Below, in pieces: positions 1 through 8,031 of a DNA stretch of 64,000 nucleotides. The stretch is taken from positions 2,666,001 through 2,730,000 of the forward strand of contig NZ_CP107899.1 of assembly GCF_036013915.1 (NCBI RefSeq), in the 5' to 3' direction. The stretch is from Streptomyces sp. NBC_00464 (GTDB taxonomy: Bacteria; Actinomycetota; Actinomycetes; Streptomycetales; Streptomycetaceae). A program made the translations under genes and the position numbers. Numbering within the stretch: the first letter of the stretch is position 1; each line of letters begins with the position of its first letter. The notes below the pieces were generated by a model that searched no databases, was not told the DNA's origin, and saw nothing but the letters and a program-made list of their open reading frames with translations.

Positions 1-289
1 CGGGTGTGATGGGCACCCGAACACCGTCCTCGTCGTCCGCGGCGTCACCGGGGACGTGGAACTCCGCGCCGACCAGTTCCCGGCTCACCGGATCGAAGCG
101 GAGCTCGTCGGGCGCGTCCCACAACCATTCCGTGCTGCCGAAAGTGTCGAGCTGGAACTGCGAGCGCTCCTCCACGTCCGCGTACGTTCCGATGTACACA
201 CGAAAGTCCCGGAAGCTGAAGCGCGGCGCGATGGCCAGGGGCTCGCCCACCACGGTCGCGGTCCAGTCGCCGTCGATGGTGATCTTCAC
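1..289 (-). CDS. Candidate immunity protein for the RHS toxin (partial, runs off the window)
   Basis: An open frame starts at a GTG 12 bases downstream of the RHS toxin stop codon, with GAGGAG about 8 bases before it, and is still open at the window edge after 96 codons. The visible part is soluble and clearly acidic, with a DDED cluster near residue 88 and several Trp and Phe, and it has no signal peptide or membrane segment. I do not recognise the family. In RHS and other polymorphic toxin loci the gene directly after the toxin normally encodes its cognate immunity protein, and acidic immunity proteins often neutralise basic nuclease domains. The role is therefore inferred from position and composition only. 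Confidence 0.55.
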   Translation of the reverse strand, partial: MKITIDGDWTATVVGEPLAIAPRFSFRDFRVYIGTYADVEERSQFQLDTFGSTEWLWDAPDELRFDPVSRELVGAEFHVPGDAADDEDGVRVPITP

Positions 290-301
290 TGCGGTTGCTC
301 C

Positions 302-3300
302 TCATCGGATCTGCACGCCGGGCGCCATGTTGCCTTGTTTGCCGGGAATCCTTCCCTCTACTACATCGCCGTGGGTAATCGGCGATCCAATATCGGTGGG
401 CAGGCCGCCCGTCGCCCTCGCCCCGGAATCGCCCAGAACGCCCGACGGACCGTACGCCGTGATCGCGTTGCCCGCCCCAGGACCACCACCGGTCGTCACC
501 ACGATGTCCTCTCCCTGCCTGAAGATCAGATTGCCGCTGTTCGCCGTCGAGTGGTACACCGCGTCCGGGCTTTTGAGGATCTCCAGAACCCGTTCCTCGC
601 TGAAGCCATGCCCGGTGTCTGCGTGGTAGTTGCCGGCTCTCTTGAACTTCCCTTCCTGCGCTCGGGCAACGACATCCTCCGCGGTCTTGTGGGCGTCTTC
701 CCTGGCCTTGGCGGCCTTTGCCGCGGCCCGTTCAGCCTTCTCCTCTTCCGTGTACTTGGGCATGAGGCCCAGCGGGTCGCACCCGCCATGCGGGTTGTCC
801 ACGTACGCGACCGGATTGGGCGCCGGAGCCAGCCCCAGCGGGTCCGGCGAGGCGTAGCGGCCGGTTTCCGGGTCGTAGTGGCGGAAGACGTTGTAGTGGA
901 GGCCGGTTTCGGGGTCGTAGTACTGGCCGGGGAAGCGCAGCGGGGTGTACGTGCCGCTGTTCCGGGACCAGGCCGTGGTGCCCCAGAGCGTGGAGCGGGA
1001 GCGCCACGCGATGTCGCCGGACTCGTCGATCAGCTCGGCGGGGGTGCCGATGAGGTCCGTGGCGATGGCGAAGAAGCGGCGGTCGATCTCCTCCTGGCCG
1101 TCGTCGGCCGTGAGGATGCGCTCCGTCTGGGCCAGGGGTGCGTGGCCGCGGTGGTCCCAGGTGAGGGTGACCGTGTTCGGGGTGTCCGGGTGGTGGGTGG
1201 TCTGTTCACACAGGGTCAGGCCGTCCCAGGTGAACCGGACCTCCTCGGCCACGCTTCCGTCGGTGGCGAGAAGGCGCTGTTTCGCGGTGCGGCGGCCGAG
1301 CGCGTCGTAGCGGTAGCGCCACCGTGTGCCGTCGGGGGTGATGACGGAGGTGAGGCGGTTCTCCGCGTCCCACGTGTAGCGCCAGGTGTCGGGCTTGCGG
1401 GAGAGGCGCGTCTTCTGTCGCAGGGTGATCCGGCCGAGGGCGTCGTGCTCGAAGCGGATGTTGCCGGCGCGGGTGATGGTGGTGCCGGTATAGGCGCGCG
1501 GTCCGGTGGCTTCGCTGCCGGGGTGGCCGGACGGCCAGGATGCCGAGGTCTGGTTGCCGGCGTCGTCGTAGGTGTAGCGCTCCGTCCAGTCCTTGGCATG
1601 GACGGCGGTGACGCGGCCCGCCGGGTCGAGGTCGAAGGTGCGGGTGCCCGAGAGCCGGTCGGCGACGGATGTCAGGTGCCCGTCGGCGCGGTAGGAGTAG
1701 GCGCGGCTGTTGACCGGGCGCGCTCCGGCGGTGATGTGCTGCGCGGAGAGCTGTCCGGCCTCGTCCCAGGCCGATGTCATGGTGAGCGCGTCATCGAAGG
1801 CGCGGGTGAGTTCCCGGCCGACGGCGTCGTGCGTGAAGTCGATGCGGTGGCCCCCGGTGGTGAGGCGGTGGGCCTGCCCGTCGGCGCCGTAGGCGTAGGA
1901 GGTGACGTGACCGGTGGGTGTGGTGCGCCGGGTGCGGCGGCCCAGGGCGTCGTAGGAGTAGGAGACGGGACGGCCGTCGACCAGCTCGGTCTTGACCTTT
2001 CCCCGACGGTCGTACTGGTAACGGAGTTCGCTGTCCGGCCCGGCCGCCTCCTGCAGGCGTCCCGCTCTGTCGTAGAGGTACGTCGTCACACGGCCGTCGA
2101 CGTCCTTGCTGATCACCTGGCCGAGTTGGTCGCGCTCGAACGAGATGGTCCCGCCGAGCGCGTCGGCACGGGAGGCGAGCCGGCCCGCGGCGTCCACCCG
2201 GTAGGTGAGGGTGCGGCCGTCGAAGTCGGTCTCGGAGACGATGTTGCCGGCCGCGTCGTAGGCGTAACTCCAGCCCAGTCCCTGGGGGTTGGTGACGCGG
2301 GTGAGGCGCAGTTCGTTGTCGTGCTCGAACTCGTGGCGGACGCCGTCGGGTCCGGTGCGGGCGAGGGGCAGGTCGAAGTGGGTGTACTCGGAGCGGGTGA
2401 CGCCACCGGACGCGTCGGTGTGGGTCAGGCGGTTGCCCTCGCCGTCGAACGTCCACGACTCCGTGGTGCCGTCCGGTCCGGTGCGGCGGGCGAGTTGGCC
2501 GTCGGCGTGCCACTCCAGGCGGGTGACGCCGCCCACGGGATCGGTGACGCGGACCGGTCTGCCGAGGGCGTCCCGCTCCGTGCGGGTGACGGCGCCGGTC
2601 GGGCCGGTCACCTCCACGGGCAGGCCCGCCGCGTCGCACACCACGTGTGTCGTGGCGCCGAGGGCGTCGGTGACCGAGGTGAGCCGGCCGGCCCGGTCGC
2701 AGGTGTAGCGGGTGGTGAAGCCGGCCTGGTCCGTGACCGCCGTGCGGTTGCCGCGTTCGTCGAACTCGGCCAGCACCCGGTTTCCGTCCGGTCCGACGAC
2801 CTCCACCGGCAGACCGAACGGGCCCCGTACGGTGCGCAGTTCGCCTCCGTCGGGAGCGGTGGTGGAGACGAGGCGGCCGTCCTCGTCGTAGGCGAAGGCG
2901 GTGCGCCCACCCAGCGCGTCGGTGCGGGCCAGGAGGTTGCCGCGCGGGTCGTAGGTGAACCGGGTGGTGTGGCCGAGCGGGTCGGTGACGGCCAGCCGAC
3001 GGCAGCCGGGGCCGAACAGATGGCGTGTGGTGTGGCCTTCGGCGGTGGTGAGTGTGGTGGTGCGGTGGCCCGTCACGGGGTCGGGTTCGGTGTAGGTCAG
3101 GGTGATCTGGACGTGGCCGGCCTGGCCGCCTTCGGCTATGACGCGGTCGTGGTCGTCGTAGGCGTAGTCGTAGCGGCTGTCGTTCGAGTCGATCCAGGCG
3201 GTGACGCGGCGGCGGTCGTCGTAGACGAACGTGGTCGTGGCGCCCGACGGCTTGCTGACGGTGGTGAGGTCGCCGTCGTCGTACCCGTAGCTCATCAGGG

Positions 3301-5098
3301 GCAGGTCCGTGCCGTCCTCGCCCGCACCGGCCAGGGACAGAGCGGTGATCCGGCCGTCCTCGGTGGCCAGATTCACGCGGTGGCCCGCCGAGTGGACCAG
3401 GGCCAGCGGCAGACCGCCCTCGTCGCGGTCGACGCCGATCCTGTGGCCGTTGCGGTCGGTCACCTCCGACAGCCAGGCGGTTCCGTCACCCCCCGGTTCG
3501 CTGCCCGGCGGGGCGTCGAAGTCGAGGACCAGGCCGCTGTCGGGGTCGGTGACCGTGTAGTCGCCGTTCGCGTCGCGGGCCAGCGTGGTGCGGGACCTGC
3601 CCGTCTCCGGCGTGGTGGGCGTGCCCGGGGCCGGGTGCGGGTAGCGGATCAGGAGGCCGTCGGCGGTGATGTGGATGACGCCGACGGCGTCGATCTGCAG
3701 GCGCTCGTCGACGGTGGATGTCCAGGAGGGCCCCAGGAAGCGGCCGGCCGTGCAACCGGACTCGGTGCGGCGAGTGAAGAGCAGCGGCAGGATGCCGGGA
3801 ACCGTGACGTCGGTCTGCGGGAGGTACATCCGGCCGGTGGCGAGGTCCACCGGGTCGGTGTCTTCGGATATTCGCTCGACGTCCGGAGTGTTGTTGGTGC
3901 CTTCCGGGGCGTCGTCGACCAGGCGGCGCAGCCGTGCGGCCTCGGCGGCCTCGTCGGCGACGCGTACGCCCTTCACCGCGGCACCGCCGCCGCCGGTGGC
4001 GATGGTCAGCGCGATGTCGGGGATCAGCCGGCCGAATCCCTCGGCCGGGTCCTTCATGAAGTCCTTGACCATCGTGGCGCCGGTGCCGACCGGGTCGTTG
4101 GCGGCGACCACCAGACCGGCGGCCAGACTGTTGAGGGACGTGACGTACTCGGCCGGATGCGTCAGGTTGTACGGGTCCATGGGGTTGACGCTGCGGACGA
4201 AGTTGAGCATGCCCGCCGTGGCCTTGATGATGCCGCCGTCCAGATGCATGCTCATGACCTGGAACTCCTCGGCCCCGTCGCGCAACTGCTCGGCGTACGA
4301 GGGCTTCTGCGGAGCCATGTCGCGGGCGGCACACACCGCCGTGCGCGCGGTCTGCGCCGCCGAGTTCCGCTGTTCGCGGGCCGCGGCGAGGAGGTCCTGC
4401 GCATCCTGCATCAGCTTCTTGCCGGGGTCGACGAACGTCGAGGAGGGCCGGGGAGGCAGAGAGGACGGGTCGCGCTTGTCGGAGGGCTGGGCGTTGTAGC
4501 GTTCGACCGCGCTGTTGAAGTCGTTGACCTTCTTGCGGTGGGCATCCGCGGCGTCCTCGGAGGCCTTGATGCCCTCCTTCCACTTGTCGATCGCCGTCTG
4601 CGCCTGCCCCTGCGCCCAGGTGACGGTGTCCGCGAACGCGTCGAGGGCCCCGATCGCCTTCGCACTCGCATCGGCGGCGGCGTACCACTTGGGCGGCTGC
4701 GTGCCCACCGCGGTGCGCAGCGCATCGGCCGTCTCGCCCTTGAGCTGCCCGGAGTCCAGGCCCTTGAGACCGTCGCCGGTGCCGTCGAAGGCCGACTGGA
4801 AGGCGCGGAGCCTGGTGACGGTGGCGTTGAGCTTGCTGGGGCTGCCGTAGATCAGCTTGGTCTTGTCCTCGGTCTGCCCGAGGTCCATCTCGTCGACCTC
4901 CGCGCCCATCCGGTTGGCGACCGAACGGGACTGCTCGCGCACCCAGTCCGCACCGGAATCCCAGCCGACGTCATCCAGCCGGTCGGCGGTCCAGTTCCCG
5001 GCGTCCTCGACCCGGTCACCGGCCCACTCGACACCGTCCTCGATCACGTCCTCGACCGAGTCGGGCGTGATGTCGCTCAGGAAGTCTCCTATACCCAC
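302..5098 (-). CDS. RHS-repeat polymorphic toxin with ESX/T7SS-like N-terminus
   Basis: A 1598-residue protein starting at GTG, two bases after the preceding stop. Residues 1-300 are almost wholly helical, in the style of WXG/LXG-type proteins exported by type VII systems, with no Sec signal. A short hydrophobic Gly/Ala stretch lies near 360-375. From about 415 (DPVDLATGRMYL) a DUF6531-type entry leads into many YD/RHS repeats up to about 1445, the expected shell around a toxic tip. The core ends with the typical RYASPDPLGL and a second DPLGL, after which the last 153 residues form the variable toxin domain. The tip has a Lys/Glu/Ala-rich linker, then a region with HADTGHGF, SPDAVYH and NAITAYGPSG. 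Target and chemistry are not certain. Upstream are ESX-like and SseB-like genes, and downstream is a candidate immunity gene. Confidence 0.88.
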   Translation of the reverse strand: MGIGDFLSDITPDSVEDVIEDGVEWAGDRVEDAGNWTADRLDDVGWDSGADWVREQSRSVANRMGAEVDEMDLGQTEDKTKLIYGSPSKLNATVTRLRAFQSAFDGTGDGLKGLDSGQLKGETADALRTAVGTQPPKWYAAADASAKAIGALDAFADTVTWAQGQAQTAIDKWKEGIKASEDAADAHRKKVNDFNSAVERYNAQPSDKRDPSSLPPRPSSTFVDPGKKLMQDAQDLLAAAREQRNSAAQTARTAVCAARDMAPQKPSYAEQLRDGAEEFQVMSMHLDGGIIKATAGMLNFVRSVNPMDPYNLTHPAEYVTSLNSLAAGLVVAANDPVGTGATMVKDFMKDPAEGFGRLIPDIALTIATGGGGAAVKGVRVADEAAEAARLRRLVDDAPEGTNNTPDVERISEDTDPVDLATGRMYLPQTDVTVPGILPLLFTRRTESGCTAGRFLGPSWTSTVDERLQIDAVGVIHITADGLLIRYPHPAPGTPTTPETGRSRTTLARDANGDYTVTDPDSGLVLDFDAPPGSEPGGDGTAWLSEVTDRNGHRIGVDRDEGGLPLALVHSAGHRVNLATEDGRITALSLAGAGEDGTDLPLMSYGYDDGDLTTVSKPSGATTTFVYDDRRRVTAWIDSNDSRYDYAYDDHDRVIAEGGQAGHVQITLTYTEPDPVTGHRTTTLTTAEGHTTRHLFGPGCRRLAVTDPLGHTTRFTYDPRGNLLARTDALGGRTAFAYDEDGRLVSTTAPDGGELRTVRGPFGLPVEVVGPDGNRVLAEFDERGNRTAVTDQAGFTTRYTCDRAGRLTSVTDALGATTHVVCDAAGLPVEVTGPTGAVTRTERDALGRPVRVTDPVGGVTRLEWHADGQLARRTGPDGTTESWTFDGEGNRLTHTDASGGVTRSEYTHFDLPLARTGPDGVRHEFEHDNELRLTRVTNPQGLGWSYAYDAAGNIVSETDFDGRTLTYRVDAAGRLASRADALGGTISFERDQLGQVISKDVDGRVTTYLYDRAGRLQEAAGPDSELRYQYDRRGKVKTELVDGRPVSYSYDALGRRTRRTTPTGHVTSYAYGADGQAHRLTTGGHRIDFTHDAVGRELTRAFDDALTMTSAWDEAGQLSAQHITAGARPVNSRAYSYRADGHLTSVADRLSGTRTFDLDPAGRVTAVHAKDWTERYTYDDAGNQTSASWPSGHPGSEATGPRAYTGTTITRAGNIRFEHDALGRITLRQKTRLSRKPDTWRYTWDAENRLTSVITPDGTRWRYRYDALGRRTAKQRLLATDGSVAEEVRFTWDGLTLCEQTTHHPDTPNTVTLTWDHRGHAPLAQTERILTADDGQEEIDRRFFAIATDLIGTPAELIDESGDIAWRSRSTLWGTTAWSRNSGTYTPLRFPGQYYDPETGLHYNVFRHYDPETGRYASPDPLGLAPAPNPVAYVDNPHGGCDPLGLMPKYTEEEKAERAAAKAAKAREDAHKTAEDVVARAQEGKFKRAGNYHADTGHGFSEERVLEILKSPDAVYHSTANSGNLIFRQGEDIVVTTGGGPGAGNAITAYGPSGVLGDSGARATGGLPTDIGSPITHGDVVEGRIPGKQGNMAPGVQIR

Positions 5099-5100
5099 AG

Positions 5101-5757
5101 TCAGTTGTCCCCCGACTCGCCCTGCTGCTGCGCCTGCTCGGCGCGTTCTTCCGGTGACGGGCCGAACGGCTCGTCCAGCGCCTGGTCGAACTGGTCGTCG
5201 GAGATGCCGAGCGCGCTGTTGAACAAGTCGGACTGCCTGCCGCCATAGCCCTCGGTGAGGACGGTGCGACCCGTGTCCTTCCAGGTCTGCCCCATGTCCT
5301 GGCCGGCCTTCTCGAACGATTCGGGGCTGTAGTCCGGGTTCAGATAGTCCGGCGTGAAGATGTCGCCCCAGTTCTGCTTGGCGACCTCCTCCTCACTGGC
5401 GTGGGGGTTCCCGCCGAACAGGGAGTTGGCACCCACCTTGAGCGTGCCCGCAAGGTACTGGTCGTTCTCCCACTGGGTTCCCGCCGCCAGGCCCAGCCGG
5501 TTCGCAAGCCCACTGGCGTCCCTCACCAGGGCGCGCACGCCCCACTCCCAGCGTTCGCAGAAGTCCTCGAAGTCGGCCGCGAGACCGTGGTGCCCGGCCT
5601 CCATCCCGGTCATCGCCATCTCCGAGAAACCCTTGCCCATCACCGAACCCGTGGCACCACCGAGATCGCCGAGCTGGTCGATCGTCGCACCCACACCCTT
5701 GGTGAACTTGGTGACCGACTCCTTGTCGAGATGCAGGTCCGCCCCGTCACCGCTCAT
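5101..5757 (-). CDS. ESX/WXG-like helical protein of the RHS operon
   Basis: A 218-residue soluble protein without a signal peptide. The first 110 residues are predicted helical with small residues and conserved-looking Trp (WEWGVRALVRDASGLANRLG), similar in style to WXG100-type secretion partners. The C-terminal half is polar, with an acidic Gln-rich end. Its start ATG overlaps the stop of the SseB-like gene (ATGA), and its own stop lies two bases before the RHS start, so translation of the three genes is likely coupled. By analogy with other Gram-positive RHS/LXG toxin loci it could be a chaperone or targeting partner for the RHS N-terminus; that role is inference. The family was not recognised beyond this resemblance. 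Confidence 0.7.
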   Translation of the reverse strand: MSGDGADLHLDKESVTKFTKGVGATIDQLGDLGGATGSVMGKGFSEMAMTGMEAGHHGLAADFEDFCERWEWGVRALVRDASGLANRLGLAAGTQWENDQYLAGTLKVGANSLFGGNPHASEEEVAKQNWGDIFTPDYLNPDYSPESFEKAGQDMGQTWKDTGRTVLTEGYGGRQSDLFNSALGISDDQFDQALDEPFGPSPEERAEQAQQQGESGDN

Positions 5758-6167
5758 GACCGCTCCTCCCCCGCCCCGCCCGCGTCGACTGCGACCGCCT
5801 CCGGAACGATGCCGACGACCGGCGGGAAGAACATCGACCCGTCCTCGGTGGCGACATCGACCGCGAGACCGCCGGGCTCCCCCAGAGACGGCACGATCTC
5901 GTCGACGATGCGCGCACCCAGGAGCGCCGCATAGTCCATGGCCTGATCACCCGGTGCGCGAAGCAGAGCAAACCGGGCCAGAGCTGTCCCGTCGGTGAAC
6001 GCGTAGATCCACCGCACCCCGCCCAACCGCGCCGACCAGAGCCGTTCGCCCACGGTCGGCACCAGAAGAACCGAACGCCGCATCTCGCCCAGCAGCGCCC
6101 GCGGATCACCAACTCCGCGTCTCCGGTCGGCAATTCGCTCGGCAAGCACAGTTCCGGACTGATCCAA
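5754..6167 (-). CDS. SseB-like small protein, first gene of the RHS operon
   Basis: A 137-residue protein with the feel of an SseB N-terminal domain: LLVPTVGERLWSARLGGVRW, then IYAFTDGTALARFALLRA, and a late segment GLAVDVATEDGSMFFPPVVG. SseB-like domains are common in actinobacterial type VII and polymorphic toxin neighbourhoods, but their biochemical role is poorly defined. I chose the TTG at 6165-6167 because a strong purine tract (GGGGGAGGGG) sits just before it; an internal GTG is a possible alternative. The end overlaps the next start by four bases. This is the promoter-proximal gene of the four-gene operon, and nothing clearly related lies upstream. Confidence 0.7.
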   Translation of the reverse strand: MDQSGTVLAERIADRRRGVGDPRALLGEMRRSVLLVPTVGERLWSARLGGVRWIYAFTDGTALARFALLRAPGDQAMDYAALLGARIVDEIVPSLGEPGGLAVDVATEDGSMFFPPVVGIVPEAVAVDAGGAGEERS

Positions 6168-6334
6168 GGCCCCTCCCCCACGCTCGCCTCAGGGGGCACA
6201 CTGCAGGACAAGCCATTTGTGTGAGCAAAGCAGTTCGAGGTCGCCGCTCCGACGTGGGCCACGGGCCTGTTGCCCCTCGAAGCCCTGGACCGCCAACGGC
6301 GCGGCAAACGCCCGCGCCCACCCGGCCCGGCGGG

Positions 6335-6904
6335 TCAGCCGCGCACCCGGGCCCGTCGCGAGACCGCGGCGCGCAGGACGCGCTGGCCCTCCGTCGAGGC
6401 ATCCCTCACCTGGCGCAGGCCCGCTCCCGTGGGGGCGGCGTCCCCGATCTCCGCCAGCATCTCCAGGATCCGGACCTGCCGGGCGGCTTCGCCGGACAGC
6501 AGCGGCCCCGCCCCTTCCGAATCGCCGGACCGGCAGCGACCCACCAGCTCCGTGGCGTCGGTGCGCGCGGCGTCGTGCTCGCGGTGGATGTCGAGGGCCA
6601 GCACCGAGCAGGCGTCCGCCCAGGCGCGCAGCTCCTCGCCCGACCGGTCCGCCGGCGCCTCACCGAGCAAGGTCCGGATGCGCAGGGCGCTCTCCGTCGG
6701 ATCGGGCAGGGCGTCCAGCGCCGCCCGCGCCTCGGCCAGCCGCTCCGGCCAGTCGCGCGGATCGGCGCAGCCGGCCCAGAGCGGGCGCAACGGATCGGGT
6801 TCGGCTCCCTCGGCAGGCTGCGGCAGGCACCGGTCGAGGCAGGCGGCCCCGCTCGCGGCGAGCCCCCGAGGGTCAGCGGCGGCGATCAGTTCGAGCAGGC
6901 TCAT
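6335..6904 (-). CDS. Conserved hypothetical protein, Ala/Arg-rich helical
   Basis: A 189-residue protein starting at ATG (MSLLELIAAADPRGLAASG) with GGGAGA seven bases upstream; a longer reading is possible but lacks a ribosome site. It is mostly helical, with Trp-containing segments in the first third (PLRPLWAGCADPRDWPERL) and a basic C-terminus ending ARVRG. There is no signal peptide, membrane segment or recognisable catalytic motif. It lies between the RHS operon and a DUF4328 gene, on the same strand as both, with about 170 bases on either side, so it is probably a separate transcription unit. Function unknown. Confidence 0.6.
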   Translation of the reverse strand: MSLLELIAAADPRGLAASGAACLDRCLPQPAEGAEPDPLRPLWAGCADPRDWPERLAEARAALDALPDPTESALRIRTLLGEAPADRSGEELRAWADACSVLALDIHREHDAARTDATELVGRCRSGDSEGAGPLLSGEAARQVRILEMLAEIGDAAPTGAGLRQVRDASTEGQRVLRAAVSRRARVRG

Positions 6905-7078
6905 CGGCGTCTCCCGTCGGCCTCCCCGTACGCGGACGTACGGGGACGCAGCGCGTCGTCTTATCGCCTTCAGCGCCGAATGGCTGAAAATCGTCACTCG
7001 TGGAGTCTTATAACCGCCGCTTGGTCCTGTCGGCGTCCTGCTGGCGTCCGGCCGTCGTCCGGCTCTCGCGCCAGGTCG

Positions 7079-7906
7079 TCAGTGCGCCCGGCCCCAGCCG
7101 GCCCGCTCCGCCGGGATCGGCGGGGCGACAGGAGCGGGCCCCTGCGCCGCCCGCTCGCCCTGCATCGCGGTCAGCCGGCGCACGAAAAGGATCGCGAGCA
7201 CGGCGGCGGCGATGTCGAGCGCGTCGGAGGCCATGACCTGGTCGAAGGCGTTCAGGATCTCGTCCGGCTCCTCGGCGTCCGAGTAGACCTGCCCGGCGTA
7301 CCGGGAGAAGACCTCCGAGCAGAGCAACGCCGCCCACCAGGCGTGCAGCAGTCCGCGCGGGGCCGGGGGCCGGTTGCTGCCGCCCGGGGAGCTCGCGGTC
7401 CAGGTGCCGCTCGCGACGCGGTGGGGCAGCCAGAGAACACCGATGGGGATGAACCAGCCGCCGATCGCCCAGCCGGGCCGCAGCGAGTGGGCGTACGCGT
7501 CGAACACCTCCGCGTTGAGCCGCACCCGGCGGAACCAGATGAGGAAGACGACGACGGTGGCAAGGAAGGTCAGCAGCTGCAACGATCCGGCGGCCTGGTA
7601 CAGCATGTCGGCGCGGTCCCCGGCCGCTTCGTCGTACGTCAGGAAGTCGTCGGCCATCCCCTCGCTGAGCACCTGGCGCGAGTTGAGGCCGGCGCCGAGC
7701 GCCAGCAGGTCCGCCACGGCCACCGAGCCGAGCAGCACACACACCGCCGTGCCGAGCCCGACCGGTGACCGCAGCGAACTCGTGGTCTGCGGTCCCGTCG
7801 GCGTCGGCATCAGCCCGCCCGCCCGCGAATGGCGGAAGGCGGCGCACACCGTGCACCGCCCGTCGGCGGTGGCGGCAGGTCTCGTACCGCAGAGTGAACA
7901 GAGCAT
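7079..7906 (-). CDS. DUF4328 membrane protein with N-terminal zinc ribbon
   Basis: A 275-residue membrane protein. It opens with a short cysteine-rich ribbon (CSLCGTRP and CTVC, two CxxC pairs within about 20 residues), then four to five hydrophobic helices. The signature of DUF4328 is seen in the middle: FLIWFRRVRLNAEVF, then LRPGWAIGGWFIPIGVLWLP. The C-terminus is a soluble Pro/Ala tail. The family is widespread in Streptomyces and uncharacterised. I chose the ATG just before the ribbon, because the longer frame upstream is low-complexity and Arg-rich as expected of non-coding GC-rich DNA. Confidence 0.8.
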   Translation of the reverse strand: MLCSLCGTRPAATADGRCTVCAAFRHSRAGGLMPTPTGPQTTSSLRSPVGLGTAVCVLLGSVAVADLLALGAGLNSRQVLSEGMADDFLTYDEAAGDRADMLYQAAGSLQLLTFLATVVVFLIWFRRVRLNAEVFDAYAHSLRPGWAIGGWFIPIGVLWLPHRVASGTWTASSPGGSNRPPAPRGLLHAWWAALLCSEVFSRYAGQVYSDAEEPDEILNAFDQVMASDALDIAAAVLAILFVRRLTAMQGERAAQGPAPVAPPIPAERAGWGRAH

Positions 7907-8031
7907 GAAAGCGGAACCCCCCAGGATTCGGACATCAACGCATGGAGCGCGCGTCCCTCCCCGGACCGCGCGGCTAGCGGAAGGTAGCCTCCGCGCGCCG
8001 CGCTGTCCACGGGGTTCGGGTGTCCGGAGGC

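Noticed and set aside
56..5248. A very long plus-strand open frame opposite the RHS gene
   Set aside because: It is a GC-skew shadow: rich in Val, Gly, Arg and Asp with no family pattern, while the minus strand has clear RHS repeats and ribosome sites.
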